A stretch of DNA of 64,000 nt from Henriciella sp. (GCF_029937755.1 NZ_JAPYPG010000008.1:62001-126000), one strand, 5' to 3'; shown: positions 17,580 through 26,568, counted from the stretch's first letter. A program made the numbers and translations. Notes: a model not told the origin generated them from the sequence alone.

Positions 17580-18362
17580 TCAGGTCCCCCGCCCGGCAAT
17601 GGCCCGTAGCTTGTCCACCATCGGCGCGTTGACCGTTTCAAGGTCGGTGATCGCCGTCTCGACATCGGCAAAGCGTATCTGCAGCGCCTCGACGAGGTCC
17701 GGGTCGGCGCGCAACAGGCCGGCGGCCCGCTCGATCTCGCCCGGCGGCAGGTCCAGTGAACAGGGATAGGCGAGCGAATCGACAATCGCCTCATAGTCAC
17801 CGCTGGCCACGAACCGGTCGCCGCACTGTCGCAGCACAGCTGCCTGGACAGCCGCAGGGGCCCTGCGGCGGAAAATCGTCCTCACCGGCGCGGCGCGTCC
17901 TTCTTCCGCGATCACATCGAGCAGGTCCGTGTTGAACAGGCTGATGGCCGTAGTGCGCAGCGTTTCATCCCTGATCAGACCGATCTCACCCGTCGAGAGC
18001 AGCTCGTCATAGGTCGCCCGGCCGCGGTCGTGATACTTGTACTGCGTCGCACGATAGACACTGACCAGAAATTGCTCGTCCGATAAAGGCGCTTCCCCGG
18101 AAAGGGAATCCAGTGCCGCGCGTGCACTCCGGCGGACATCCTTGTTGTATTCCAGGAGGTACTCATAGGCCCACGCCTCATAGCGCAGATCCTCGGTCAG
18201 CCGCTCACTGAACACCGACGCGCGCTCGCGCGTCTCGCGATCCTCATTCCAGTTGCCCAGCTGGATACCGATGAACACACCCAGCACCACAATCACGAAA
18301 TCGATCGCAATGGCAGTCCAGTTCTGCGCTTTGACGTGCTCCGTGACGCTGCGCAGGATCAA
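17580..18362 (-). CDS. Single-pass membrane protein, DUF6090-like, unknown function
   Basis: 260 residues starting MILRSVTEHVKAQNWTAIA, with one N-terminal transmembrane helix (IDFVIVVLGVFIGIQLGN) followed by WNEDRETRE. This helix-NWNE pattern marks a family of uncharacterised proteins (DUF6090 and relatives). The rest is helical and soluble, likely periplasmic, with R-E rich segments. The start is a TTG: an AGGAG six nt upstream supports it and there is no nearby ATG in frame. It lies downstream of the TPR lipoprotein on the same strand (76-bp gap). Function cannot be assigned. Confidence 0.7.
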   Translation of the reverse strand: MILRSVTEHVKAQNWTAIAIDFVIVVLGVFIGIQLGNWNEDRETRERASVFSERLTEDLRYEAWAYEYLLEYNKDVRRSARAALDSLSGEAPLSDEQFLVSVYRATQYKYHDRGRATYDELLSTGEIGLIRDETLRTTAISLFNTDLLDVIAEEGRAAPVRTIFRRRAPAAVQAAVLRQCGDRFVASGDYEAIVDSLAYPCSLDLPPGEIERAAGLLRADPDLVEALQIRFADVETAITDLETVNAPMVDKLRAIAGRGT

Positions 18363-18438
18363 CGCTTGCTCCTACTGACGTGCGTCTGGTCACCGACAAG
18401 CTGCGCCTGGCGCGCGTCTCGAAGCCACACACCCGGCA

Positions 18439-19566
18439 TCAAGAAGGGTCGCCATCCAGGATAGAATTGACGACGTTGATATAGGACTCGTCCGACATCG
18501 GGATCTCCCTGACAACGAAATATGCGCTGCAATCGGCGCCGCCTTGGCGATGGTCGGACTTGAAGTGGTAAGGAATCCCGCGCTCGACCCTTGGCTGCAG
18601 CATCGCGATTTCGGACGCAACCATATCGGTGAAATCGAACCCGCCCATATAGTCGTTCTCGGTGCCGAACGCCGATTTCAGCGTCGAGGAAATCGCATTG
18701 TGCACGGGGGTTGGCGACGGCGAGGACCCGCCTTCCGGCTTCGCGACGTTCACGGTCCGGCCCGCATATCGGACATCTCTTCCGCGCCCGCCTGAGGCCA
18801 GCATCTGCCCATACATCACGGTGAGATCGATCGCATCGCCACCATCGTCGATCTCCCACATCATCACGCTCAGAGTGAACGGCTGAAGCGCCCCGACCGT
18901 GATGACATCGCGCTCCCCCGCCCGGAACGTACCCGCCGTGACGTTCTGGAACCCCTTGGGCGGGTCCGGTGATGTAGCCGTGGAGGAGAGGGCATCTGCA
19001 GCAACGAGGTGGATGGAGACCTCGTTCGGGGCGTCGAACACGCTGTCGTCCTGGACCCTGCGGCACCCGAACCCGGTATAAAAAACCCTGTACTCGATCG
19101 CATCTGCAAGCGCGTAGTCGAGCCATTGCATTTCTTCCTGCCAGTAGGCGTCTCCGGTCTGCTCGTAGGCCGTCCGGTAGTCCTGCATCGCGGCGTCGAA
19201 CGCACCGAGCTGACTGCGGGCGAGGCCTCGATTGCCATACATCTCGCCGCCCGCGCCCGCCGCGATGGCGTCGCTATAAGCTCTCTCCGCCTCGCCCCAG
19301 TGCTCCTGCTTGTAATAGAGGTAGCCGAGATTTCCCTTCACGAATCCGTAGTCCGGATCGCCTGGTTCGATCGACTTTTCCGCCAGTTCGCAATGGCGCG
19401 CCTTGCGCAGCATGTCGGTCTCGTTGCCTTCACACTCTGCGAGCCACTGCTCGACCATTTGCGGCGTTGTGTTGAGATAGGCGTATTCGCTTGGCATCAG
19501 CGTGCCTTCGCAAGCGCCGAGCGTTGATACAGCAGCGGTTGCCAGCAGTGCAGTCGAGTATTTCAT
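18439..19566 (-). CDS. TPR-containing lipoprotein, unknown function
   Basis: About 375 residues. Signal peptide MKYSTALLATAAVSTLGACEG with lipobox LGAC. Residues about 60-160 look like tetratricopeptide repeats (YGFVKGNLGYLYYKQEHWGEAERAY and MYGNRGLARSQLGAFDAAMQDY). The C-terminal half (about 170-375) is beta-rich with no motif I know (for example ITVGALQPFTLSVMMWEIDDGG). The ATG at 19566 follows GAGGGGAAC, so the eleven upstream in-frame codons are not coding. Probably a periplasmic or outer-membrane-anchored protein with a protein-binding TPR part; function unknown. Confidence 0.72.
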   Translation of the reverse strand: MKYSTALLATAAVSTLGACEGTLMPSEYAYLNTTPQMVEQWLAECEGNETDMLRKARHCELAEKSIEPGDPDYGFVKGNLGYLYYKQEHWGEAERAYSDAIAAGAGGEMYGNRGLARSQLGAFDAAMQDYRTAYEQTGDAYWQEEMQWLDYALADAIEYRVFYTGFGCRRVQDDSVFDAPNEVSIHLVAADALSSTATSPDPPKGFQNVTAGTFRAGERDVITVGALQPFTLSVMMWEIDDGGDAIDLTVMYGQMLASGGRGRDVRYAGRTVNVAKPEGGSSPSPTPVHNAISSTLKSAFGTENDYMGGFDFTDMVASEIAMLQPRVERGIPYHFKSDHRQGGADCSAYFVVREIPMSDESYINVVNSILDGDPS

Positions 19567-19638
19567 GTGCGTTCCCCTCACCTGAACGGGCGGGAACATA
19601 TCACAGGTTTTGGGTTCCGGGAGAAAAAGCGCCCTCGA

Positions 19639-20982
19639 TCAGACCGCTTCCGGCTCCAGCGTCTCATTGAACCGCACCGGCTTGCCGCCGCCCTTCTGGG
19701 TGATCTCGCCGTCGCGCATCACGAAATTACCGCGGATGATCGTTGCGACGGGCCAGCCGGTCGCTTCCATGCCGTCATAAGGAGTCCAGCCGCACTTGGC
19801 CTTCGCCCACTCATTCGTGATCGTTTCCTTGCGTTTCAGGTCCACGACCGTGAAGTCGGCATCATAGCCTTCCGCGATCCGGCCCTTGCTGGTGATGCCG
19901 AAGACACGTTGCGGCCCGGCGGAAGTCAGCTCGACGAAGCGGCGCAGCGTCAGCTTGCCATTGTTCACATGGGTCAGCATCACGGGCACAAAGGTCTGCA
20001 CGCCCGGCATGCCGGAGGGCGAGGCCGGATAGGGCCGCAGCTTCTCTTCCTTTGTGTGCGGCGCATGGTCTGTCGCGAGCACATCGACAATCCCGGCATT
20101 GAGCGCGCGCCAGAGCGCATCCTGGTGGCGCTGTTCGCGCACAGGCGGGTTCTGCTGGGCAAAGCCTTTCAGCCGGTCATAGCAATCGGGCGCGGCCAGC
20201 GTCAGATGGTTGGGGAGCACTTCTACGGACGCCACATCCTTGGCATCGCGCAACAGCTCCATCTCTTCGGCGGTCGAGATGTGCAGCACATGGATGCGCT
20301 TGCCGGTCTTGCGGGCAAGGCGCAGCAGGCGCCGCGTCGAGCTGACGGCGGCTTCCACGTCGCGCACCTCGATATGGCTGTGCCAGTCGCCTTCGCGGGC
20401 AAGCTGACGGCGCTCCTCAAGGCGGTATTCGTCTTCGGAGTGAAAGGCGGCGCGGCGCTTGATCGCGCGCAGCACGGCCTCGACGCCTTCATCATCCTTC
20501 ACCAGCAGGTCGCCGGTCGAGGCGCCCATGAAGACCTTCACTCCGCAGCAGCCCTGCATCTGCTCCATCTCGCCCAGCAGGTGCGTGTTCTCATGCGTCG
20601 CGCCCGCATAGAAGGCATGGTCGACATCCATCCGGCCCTTCGCGCGGGCCAGCTTGTCGGTCAGCATCTCCGGCGTGGTCGTGGACGGGTTGGTGTTCGG
20701 CATCTCGAACACCGCCGTCACGCCGCCGAGCGCGGCAGAGCGGGCCTCGGTCTCGAGGTCGGCCTTGTATTCCAGGCCCGGCTCACGGAAGTGGACCTGG
20801 CTGTCGATCACGCCCGGCAGGATGTGCAGGCCGGTTGCGTCATAGGTTTCGCCAGCCTGGGCTTCGTCAAACTTGCCAATGGCGACGATCTTCCCGCCGC
20901 GCACGGCAATATCGGTTTCGTCTTCTCCGCCCGGTGTGACCACCGTGCCGTTCTTGAGGATCAGGTCATAGGTCTCGGTCAT
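19639..20982 (-). CDS. pyrC: Dihydroorotase-like amidohydrolase (class I)
   Basis: 447 residues of the cyclic amidohydrolase superfamily, dihydroorotase/allantoinase branch: LPGVIDSQVHFREPG, FEMPNTNPST, carboxylated-lysine candidate K149 in CGVKVFMGASTGD, H181 in FHSED, H234 in HVLHIST and D305 in VLATDHAPH. The first His of the usual HxH metal pair is Gln here (Q62-V-H64), as I recall for other alphaproteobacterial members. Pyrimidine biosynthesis (carbamoyl aspartate to dihydroorotate) is the likely role, but no pyrB is adjacent and hydantoinase-type activity is possible. Monocistronic by context. Confidence 0.85.
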   Translation of the reverse strand: MTETYDLILKNGTVVTPGGEDETDIAVRGGKIVAIGKFDEAQAGETYDATGLHILPGVIDSQVHFREPGLEYKADLETEARSAALGGVTAVFEMPNTNPSTTTPEMLTDKLARAKGRMDVDHAFYAGATHENTHLLGEMEQMQGCCGVKVFMGASTGDLLVKDDEGVEAVLRAIKRRAAFHSEDEYRLEERRQLAREGDWHSHIEVRDVEAAVSSTRRLLRLARKTGKRIHVLHISTAEEMELLRDAKDVASVEVLPNHLTLAAPDCYDRLKGFAQQNPPVREQRHQDALWRALNAGIVDVLATDHAPHTKEEKLRPYPASPSGMPGVQTFVPVMLTHVNNGKLTLRRFVELTSAGPQRVFGITSKGRIAEGYDADFTVVDLKRKETITNEWAKAKCGWTPYDGMEATGWPVATIIRGNFVMRDGEITQKGGGKPVRFNETLEPEAV

Positions 20983-21057
20983 GAGGTTTATATGCGCTTC
21001 ATCGGGCCCTGAGTCATCCCGTGGGGTTCATTGCGGCTTCATCTCTTGCCAATTACC

Positions 21058-21087
21058 CCGCCTTCCCAGCGCAGGCTGGGCAGGCGG
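21058..21087. repeat. Half-copy of the palindromic repeat
   Basis: CCGCCTTCCCAGCG...GGCGG forms a double stem: CCGCCT/AGGCGG outside and CCCAGC/GCTGGG inside. Its first 23 nt match the minus-strand start of the 31845-31929 repeat at 21 positions. Located between the dihydroorotase start and the stop of the small putative lipoprotein. Confidence 0.7.
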
Positions 21088-21095
21088 TCATGACC

Positions 21096-21548
21096 TTAAG
21101 TCGCTACCCGCTTCGAATACCGCTCGATCAGCTCGTCGATCTGCTTGCCGGTCTCGTCGAGGCTGTAGAAATAGCCCTTGTACATTTTCGGGTCCGGCGG
21201 GTTGATGCGGTAGCTCTGGATGTAGGGCACGCAGGCGTCCGGCCACCACAGGTCGACCGCCCGGTTGAACTCGGCATGCCGGTCCAGATGCTCGGCCCGC
21301 ATCGCCTCGGCTTGCGCCAGCCAGGCGGCAGCATCGCAATCGGTCGTGACCCTGTCGCAGGCATCGAGCGCCAGGAAGCTCGCCTTCAGGCGCGGCCTCA
21401 AATCTTCGAGATAGGCCGAGGTGTCGCGGATGGCGTCCTTCAGGCGGTCGACATCGCTTTCGCAGGCGGCATGCGATTTCTGCGTCGTGTTGCAGCCGGA
21501 TGGTATGGCAAGCAGCGCGATCGCTGCCAGGCTTGCGAGATGTCTCAT
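21096..21548 (-). CDS. Small exported protein (putative lipoprotein), unknown function
   Basis: 150 residues. MRHLASLAAIALLAIPSGCNTT is a signal sequence; the Cys at position 19 follows P-S-G, an imperfect lipobox, so lipidation is likely but not certain. The mature part is helical (DVDRLKDAIRDTSAYLEDLRPRLKASFLALDACD), with four further Cys, and ends in charged helices. The start is supported by GGGAGAC eight nt upstream. No family recognised. It is divergent from bioY, with about 190 bp between. Confidence 0.65.
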   Translation of the reverse strand: MRHLASLAAIALLAIPSGCNTTQKSHAACESDVDRLKDAIRDTSAYLEDLRPRLKASFLALDACDRVTTDCDAAAWLAQAEAMRAEHLDRHAEFNRAVDLWWPDACVPYIQSYRINPPDPKMYKGYFYSLDETGKQIDELIERYSKRVAT

Positions 21549-21739
21549 CGTGTCTCCCGGCACTTGGCCCAAGGCAGCGCGAATCGTCGCCCGGCACACG
21601 CTTATAGTCCGGGGCGCGCCGTGTGATGGCAAGACCGGCTGTGGACGGCAGCATATCCTGCAGCCAGCCTCCCTTGACCCCGGGCCGCGACACCCGCAGA
21701 CGAGGCGCCAGCATGATCCCGTAAAGACGGCCATTTCTC

Positions 21740-22279
21740 ATGAAACAGACCATCTCGATGCACGAGCCCAGGACCCTTCTGCGCCCGGCCGCCCTTTTCC
21801 TGGGGGGCATCGCGGTGCTGACCGCGTCCTCCTGGGTGGCCGTACCCATGGTGCCCGTGCCGGTCACGATGCAGACGCTGGCTGTGCTGCTGGTTGGCGC
21901 CCTGGCCGGACCGCGCTTCGGGTTCGCCATGATCGTCTTCTGGCTCGGACTGGCTGCCCTTGGGGCACCGGTGCTCTCCGAAGGCAAGGCCGGGATCGCC
22001 GCCTTTGTCGGCCCGACCGCCGGATACCTGCTCGCCTTCCCGGTCGTCGGCTATCTGGCAGGGCTCGGCGTGAAAACCGTCATGACGGGCCATGTCTCCC
22101 GCTTCGCCGGCTTTCTCGCGCTGCACGGGCTGATCCTGCTTACCGGCTGGGCATGGCTGGCGACAATCATCGGCGCGCGGGAAGCCTTCGCAGCCGGCGT
22201 CGCGCCCTTCCTCATCGGCGCGCTGATCAAGAGCGGCCTCGGCGCCGCGATCATGGCCGCTTTCGACCGCGTGAAGTAG
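21740..22279 (+). CDS. bioY: Biotin transporter BioY
   Basis: 179 residues, S-component of an ECF-type biotin transporter. The family signature VPMVPVPVTMQTLAVLLVGALAGPRFG is present, followed by about five further hydrophobic helices and GPTAGYLLAFPVVGYLAG. No bioM/bioN ATPase or T-component genes are adjacent; solitary BioY proteins are known to transport biotin or to share a common energising module. Two ATGs (residues 1 and 7) are possible starts. An inner-membrane vitamin uptake role is well supported. Confidence 0.93.
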   Translation: MKQTISMHEPRTLLRPAALFLGGIAVLTASSWVAVPMVPVPVTMQTLAVLLVGALAGPRFGFAMIVFWLGLAALGAPVLSEGKAGIAAFVGPTAGYLLAFPVVGYLAGLGVKTVMTGHVSRFAGFLALHGLILLTGWAWLATIIGAREAFAAGVAPFLIGALIKSGLGAAIMAAFDRVK

Positions 22280-22409
22280 GTGTGCCGGGGGATATTTTCA
22301 GGCCCACAAAAATATGGGCTGGAACTGGGCTGAAACTGGAATGGTTCTGGACCCTCCAAAATCATGGACAGAGGGTGGCGTTTCCACGGAAAATCCCTAA
22401 ATCCCCGGC

Positions 22410-23228
22410 ATGGAAACCACCCTGCTCCCCAACCGCTCCATCCTCGTCCTTGACGGCCCCGATACCCTCGCCCTGCTCGAGCGGCTGGTCACCAACAACA
22501 CCCATGACTGGGACATTGGCGAGGCCCGCTACGGCGCGCTGCTGACGCCGCAAGGCAAGGTCATTGCCGATTTCATTGCCCACCGCACCGAGGCGGGCGC
22601 CCTGCTCGACACCGCCACCAATGCGGTCGGTGACCTCTCGAAGCGGCTCAAGATGTTCCGCCTGCGCGCCAAGGTCGAGATCGATGTCGACGGCAAACTG
22701 GCCGCCGCCATTACAGAAGACGGCGCCCCCGATCCGCGCTCGCCGGAGCTGCCAAAGCGCGGCGTTGTGGAGATCGATAGCGCTCCGGAAATGAGCCAGG
22801 CCGACTGGGACAAGATCCGTATCCCCGCGGGCGTCGCCGAATGGGGGCAGGACTTCATCGGTGCGGAAGTGTTTCCGTGGGAAATCAATATGGACCGCCA
22901 GGGCGGCGTCGATCTCAAGAAGGGCTGCTTTGTCGGCCAGGAAGTCGTCTCGCGGATGCATCGCCGTGGGAAGCTCCGCAAGCGTAATGTTGTCATCGAA
23001 GGCGAAAATCTTGAGGCTGGACAGTCGGTTACGGCCAGTGGCTCACTCGGCGAGATAACGAGCGCCACAGCCACACACGCGCTTGCCCGGCTGCGCACCG
23101 ACCGGCTTGCCAAGGCGATCGAGGACGGGGAAACCCTGTTGGTCGAAGACCAGCCCGTCCAGCTTGTCCGGACGGAGTGGCTGAAACAGGAAATCGACGC
23201 CAGCCTGAGCGATACGGGCGCAGACTAG
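22410..23228 (+). CDS. ygfZ: YgfZ/GcvT-like folate-binding protein
   Basis: 272 residues. The signature K-G-C-[FY]-x-G-Q-E is present as KKGCFVGQEVVSRMHRRGK (about 171-189), the hallmark of YgfZ (IbaG/Iba57-type) proteins, which use tetrahydrofolate in maintenance of certain iron-sulphur enzymes. The N-terminal NNTHDWD...YGALLTPQGKVIADF block also fits. Cytoplasmic. The stop overlaps by 4 nt the stop of the convergent DUF488 gene. No operon partner; bioY is 130 bp upstream on the same strand. Confidence 0.93.
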   Translation: METTLLPNRSILVLDGPDTLALLERLVTNNTHDWDIGEARYGALLTPQGKVIADFIAHRTEAGALLDTATNAVGDLSKRLKMFRLRAKVEIDVDGKLAAAITEDGAPDPRSPELPKRGVVEIDSAPEMSQADWDKIRIPAGVAEWGQDFIGAEVFPWEINMDRQGGVDLKKGCFVGQEVVSRMHRRGKLRKRNVVIEGENLEAGQSVTASGSLGEITSATATHALARLRTDRLAKAIEDGETLLVEDQPVQLVRTEWLKQEIDASLSDTGAD

Positions 23229-23581
23229 GCCGTTTTCAGCAGATAGTCTCTCAGCGCAGTCGCATTGTTGCGCTCGGTCTGCTTGCTCGCGAAGAGTAGC
23301 GTAATCGTGCCTTTGGCAGCGGCTGTCTTCAACGTTTCGACGCCTTCGAGCGCCTCGTCACAGCGCAGCTCCGCCTCATAGGCGCGCACGAAATTCGCCC
23401 AGCCGAGATCGCCGTCATGGAATTTCTTGCGCAGCTCATCGCTTGGCGCGACCGACTTGATCCAGTCTTCAATCTTCGCGTCTTCCTTCGAGATGCCGCG
23501 CGGCCACAATCTGTCGACCAGATAGCGCGCACCATCCGATTGCCGGGCCTTGTCGTAAATGCGCCTGACCTGAATATCCAT
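23225..23581 (-). CDS. DUF488 family protein
   Basis: About 118 residues. MDIQVRRIYDKARQSDGARYLVDRLWPRGISKE is the DUF488 N-terminal signature (R-x-Y-D...G-x-R-x-L-V-D-R-L-W-P-R-G), followed by KSVAPSDELRKKFHDG and ITLLFASKQTERNNA. Function in the family is unknown. The ATG at 23581 is preferred; in-frame upstream sequence would add MPRCNWRCQVGQ with no ribosome site. Convergent with ygfZ, and divergent from tag with 64 bp between. Confidence 0.9.
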   Translation of the reverse strand: MDIQVRRIYDKARQSDGARYLVDRLWPRGISKEDAKIEDWIKSVAPSDELRKKFHDGDLGWANFVRAYEAELRCDEALEGVETLKTAAAKGTITLLFASKQTERNNATALRDYLLKTA

Positions 23582-23645
23582 CTGCCCGACCTGGCATCTC
23601 CAATTGCATCTTGGCAAGCCGTCCGGCGCCTGACACTAAAGACAG

Positions 23646-24248
23646 ATGGGTCTCAATCTCTCTTCCGACGAAACGCTCCACTGCCGCTGGGCACCGGCCG
23701 AAGACACCCTCTACCGCGCCTATCATGACGAGGAATGGGGCGTGCCGGAATACGATTCCCGGGCGCTCTGGGAGAAGCTGCAGCTCGACGGCATGCAGGC
23801 CGGCCTGTCATGGATCACGATCCTGCGGAAGCGGGACGCGATAAGGGAAGAATTCGACGGGTTCGTGCCAGAGCGCGTCGCCCGCTGGGATCAGGAGCGG
23901 GTCGAGAAAGCGCTGCAGAATCCGGGCATCATCCGCAGTCCGAAGAAGATCCAGGCCACGATCGGCAACGCCCAGGCCTATCTCGACATGATGGATGCGG
24001 GCGAGAATTTTTCCGACTGGCTGTGGAGCTTTACCAGCGGCGAGCCCATCGTGAACCAGCTTGATGACGTCTCGAACGTGCCGGCAAAGACGCCGCTCTC
24101 GGAAGACCTCTCAAAGGCGCTCAAGAAAAAGGGCTTCAAATTCTGCGGCCCTGTCATCGTTTATGCCTTCATGCAGGCGGTCGGCATGGTCAACGACCAT
24201 GAGACGCGCTGCCCCCGGCACAAGGAAATACAGGAGCTTTATACATGA
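23646..24248 (+). CDS. tag: DNA-3-methyladenine glycosylase I
   Basis: 200 residues, constitutive TagA type: excises 3-methyladenine from alkylated DNA. The zinc-binding residues typical of TagA are present: C13 in HCRW, H27 in AYHDEEWG, and the C-terminal His/Cys pair in NDHETRCPRHKE. Also LDGMQAGLSWITILRKR and FKFCGPVIVYAFMQAVGMVNDH. Complete and normal length. Its stop overlaps the start of the small lipoprotein gene (ATGA), so the two are one operon. Confidence 0.96.
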   Translation: MGLNLSSDETLHCRWAPAEDTLYRAYHDEEWGVPEYDSRALWEKLQLDGMQAGLSWITILRKRDAIREEFDGFVPERVARWDQERVEKALQNPGIIRSPKKIQATIGNAQAYLDMMDAGENFSDWLWSFTSGEPIVNQLDDVSNVPAKTPLSEDLSKALKKKGFKFCGPVIVYAFMQAVGMVNDHETRCPRHKEIQELYT

Positions 24249-24460
24249 AATCAGTGACTTGCCTCGGCCTCGCGAGCCTCTTCCTGCTTGCCGCCTGCTC
24301 GACCATGGGCCGGCCCTATATCGATGACAGTGCGGCCTGCGACGACATTGTCGACGCGAAGGAACGCCTCGATTGCTATGAGCGCGCCGACCGCGCCGAG
24401 TCCGAATGGCGCAAGGAAAAGCGCGATGAAGACGAGTCGCGCACCAGCAAAGACGACTAG
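24245..24460 (+). CDS. 71-residue lipoprotein, unknown function
   Basis: MKSVTCLGLASLFLLAACST is a clear lipoprotein signal (lipobox LAAC, Cys18). The mature part of about 54 residues has two Cys (C33 and C44) in DSAACDDIVDAKERLDCYER, a likely disulphide, and a highly charged tail (EWRKEKRDEDESRTSKDD). It overlaps the tag stop by 4 nt. No known family; function cannot be assigned, and coupling to a cytosolic DNA glycosylase may be incidental. Confidence 0.75.
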   Translation: MKSVTCLGLASLFLLAACSTMGRPYIDDSAACDDIVDAKERLDCYERADRAESEWRKEKRDEDESRTSKDD

Positions 24461-24563
24461 ACGGGCGCAGTCCAAGGCTCGACGCCGCAGGCGGCTCAAC
24501 CTAATCTCCATCAAAACAAGAAACTGACCCGGCTCCAGTCCGGGCAGCAGAGGACGCATCGCC

Positions 24564-25682
24564 ATGACACCCGTCATTTCCGCGACAGGGCTGTGGACCC
24601 CGCCACACACCGTCACCAATGAAGAACTGGTCGAAAGCTTCAACGCCTGGGCCGACCGGTGGAACGCCGAGCACGAAGCCGATATCGCAGCCGGCAAGGT
24701 CGAGGCGAAGACGCATTCCTCAACCGAATTCATCGAGAAAGCTTCAGGGATCAAGTCGCGCTATGTGGTCGACAAGTCCGGCGTCGTGGACCCGGCCCTG
24801 ATGCGCCCGGTCATTCCGGAGCGCACGAACGAGGACATTTCCATCCTGGCCGAGATCGCGATCAAGGCTGCCAACCAGGCACTGGAACGTGCGGGCCGCG
24901 ACCCGAAAGACGTCGATGCCGTGATCTGCGCCGCGTCCAATATGCAGCGCGCCTATCCGGCCATGGCGATCGAAGTACAGGAAGCGCTCGGCATTGACGG
25001 CTTTTCCTTCGACATGAATGTCGCCTGCTCGTCAGCGACGTTCGGCATCCAGACGGCGGCGGACTTCGTGCGCGCCGGACATGCGAAGTCCGTACTCATG
25101 GTCAATCCGGAGATCACGTCCGGCCATCTCAACTGGACCGACCGCGACAGCCATTTCATCTTCGGCGATGTCGCAACCGCCGTGCTGGTCGAGGATATTT
25201 CCATTGCGCCGAAGGATCACTGGAAGATTCTGGGCACCCATCTGAAGACCAAATTCTCCAACAATATCAGGAACAATTTCGGCTTCCTGAACCGCGCCGA
25301 CCCGTCTGGCGAAGGCCAGCCGGACAAGCTTTTCGTGCAGGAAGGCCGCAAGGTATTCAAGGAAGTCGTGCCGATGGTGTCGGCGATGATCCAGTCTGAA
25401 CTCGGCCGCCTCGACATCAGGGCTGAAGACCTGCGCCGTCTCTGGCTTCACCAAGCCAATGCCAACATGAACCGGCTGATCTCGTCAAAAGTGCTTGGCC
25501 ATGAGGCGAGCGACGATGAGAGCCCGACCGTTCTCGACGAATATGCCAATACCTCCTCGGCCGGCTCGATCATCGCCTTTCACAAGCATTCCGATGATTT
25601 CAAACCCGGCGAAAAGGGCCTGATCTGTTCATTCGGGGCCGGCTATTCCGCCGGCACCGTCTTTGTAGAAAAAGCCGCCTGA
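24564..25682 (+). CDS. Beta-ketoacyl-ACP synthase III-like enzyme
   Basis: 372 residues, longer than housekeeping FabH (about 320). The thiolase-fold catalytic triad is C155 in MNVACSSATFG, H296 in WLHQANANMN and N329 in EYANTSSAGS. The N-terminal insertion (SFNAWADRWNAEHEADIAAGKVEAKTHSS trimmed here to its ends) and the HLNWTDRDSHFIFGD block mark the FabH-like subgroup that condenses longer acyl-CoA or acyl-ACP primers rather than acetyl-CoA. Not part of a fab operon, so it is probably an alternative initiation or secondary-lipid enzyme. AGAGGACGC precedes the ATG. Confidence 0.87.
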   Translation: MTPVISATGLWTPPHTVTNEELVESFNAWADRWNAEHEADIAAGKVEAKTHSSTEFIEKASGIKSRYVVDKSGVVDPALMRPVIPERTNEDISILAEIAIKAANQALERAGRDPKDVDAVICAASNMQRAYPAMAIEVQEALGIDGFSFDMNVACSSATFGIQTAADFVRAGHAKSVLMVNPEITSGHLNWTDRDSHFIFGDVATAVLVEDISIAPKDHWKILGTHLKTKFSNNIRNNFGFLNRADPSGEGQPDKLFVQEGRKVFKEVVPMVSAMIQSELGRLDIRAEDLRRLWLHQANANMNRLISSKVLGHEASDDESPTVLDEYANTSSAGSIIAFHKHSDDFKPGEKGLICSFGAGYSAGTVFVEKAA

Positions 25683-25701
25683 GCGCCCTACATCGAAGGG
25701 T

Positions 25702-26565
25702 ATGACCGACAGAACCCTCAAGGCGAAACACGCCGCCTATCGTGACGATATCGCAGACCTCGTAACCCGCCGGCCAGTGCCCGGTCCGGGTGTCGATCAG
25801 GTCGACCCTTTCCTGTTCCTCAACCATCACGGGCCGCAGACCTATGCCCCCGGCAATAACGGCCTGCCCTTCGGACCGCACCCGCATCGCGGCTTCGAAA
25901 CGGTGACCTTCATCCTCGAGGGCAGTCTCGCCCATATGGACACAGGCGGCCATGAGAGCGTCATCAACGCCGGTGGCGTTCAGTGGATGACCGCCGGCTC
26001 CGGCCTCATTCATGCGGAGCTGTCGCCACCCGAGTTCAAACGCGATGGCGGCGACATGGAGATCCTGCAGCTCTGGGTGAACCTGCCGTCAGAGCTGAAG
26101 ATGACGACGCCGCGCTATACCGGCGTGCAGGCCGACCACATCCCGGCCATCGCGGCTGGCGAGGGCGCAATCCTGCACCTCGTCTCCGGCGAGTATGAGG
26201 GCAAGAGCGGGCCTGTGGCCTCTCTGACCGGTGTTTTCATGTCGATGATCTCGCTGCCAAAAGGCTCGAAACTCACCCTGCCCGCGCCGAAGGATCGTAG
26301 CGTTTTCTTCTATGTCGTGCGCGGCAATGTCTCTATCGGCGAAGAGAACGCCCAGGCCTTCGAGCTTGTCGAATTTGCCCATGATGGCGATGCTATCAGC
26401 GTCTCCTCCCGGGACGACGCCTTCCTGCTCTTCGGCCACGCCGATCCGATCGAAGAGCCGGTGGTCGCGCGCGGGCCGTTCGTGATGAACACGGAAGCCG
26501 AGATCCGGGACGCGATCGCCGACTATCAGGCCGGCAAGTTCAACCGCGCCCCGGAAAATGTCTGA
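25702..26565 (+). CDS. Pirin family protein
   Basis: 287 residues with the bicupin pirin fold. Metal-binding residues H60, H62 (GPHPHRGFE), H104 and E106 (GLIHAELS) are all present, as is EILQLWVNLP. Pirins are iron-binding; some have quercetinase activity, others regulatory roles. Nothing in the context decides between these: it lies 19 bp after the KAS III-like gene on the same strand, so they may be co-transcribed, and converges with the TonB receptor gene. Confidence 0.93.
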   Translation: MTDRTLKAKHAAYRDDIADLVTRRPVPGPGVDQVDPFLFLNHHGPQTYAPGNNGLPFGPHPHRGFETVTFILEGSLAHMDTGGHESVINAGGVQWMTAGSGLIHAELSPPEFKRDGGDMEILQLWVNLPSELKMTTPRYTGVQADHIPAIAAGEGAILHLVSGEYEGKSGPVASLTGVFMSMISLPKGSKLTLPAPKDRSVFFYVVRGNVSIGEENAQAFELVEFAHDGDAISVSSRDDAFLLFGHADPIEEPVVARGPFVMNTEAEIRDAIADYQAGKFNRAPENV

Positions 26566-26568
26566 GGC

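Noticed and set aside
19567..21012. Long plus-strand open frame opposite the dihydroorotase-like gene
   Set aside because: The minus strand has the full set of amidohydrolase motifs; the opposite frame has none.
22290..22400. Repeats of GGCTGAAACTGG type before ygfZ
   Set aside because: Short and degenerate; compatible with chance and not clearly related to the 51306-51349 repeat.
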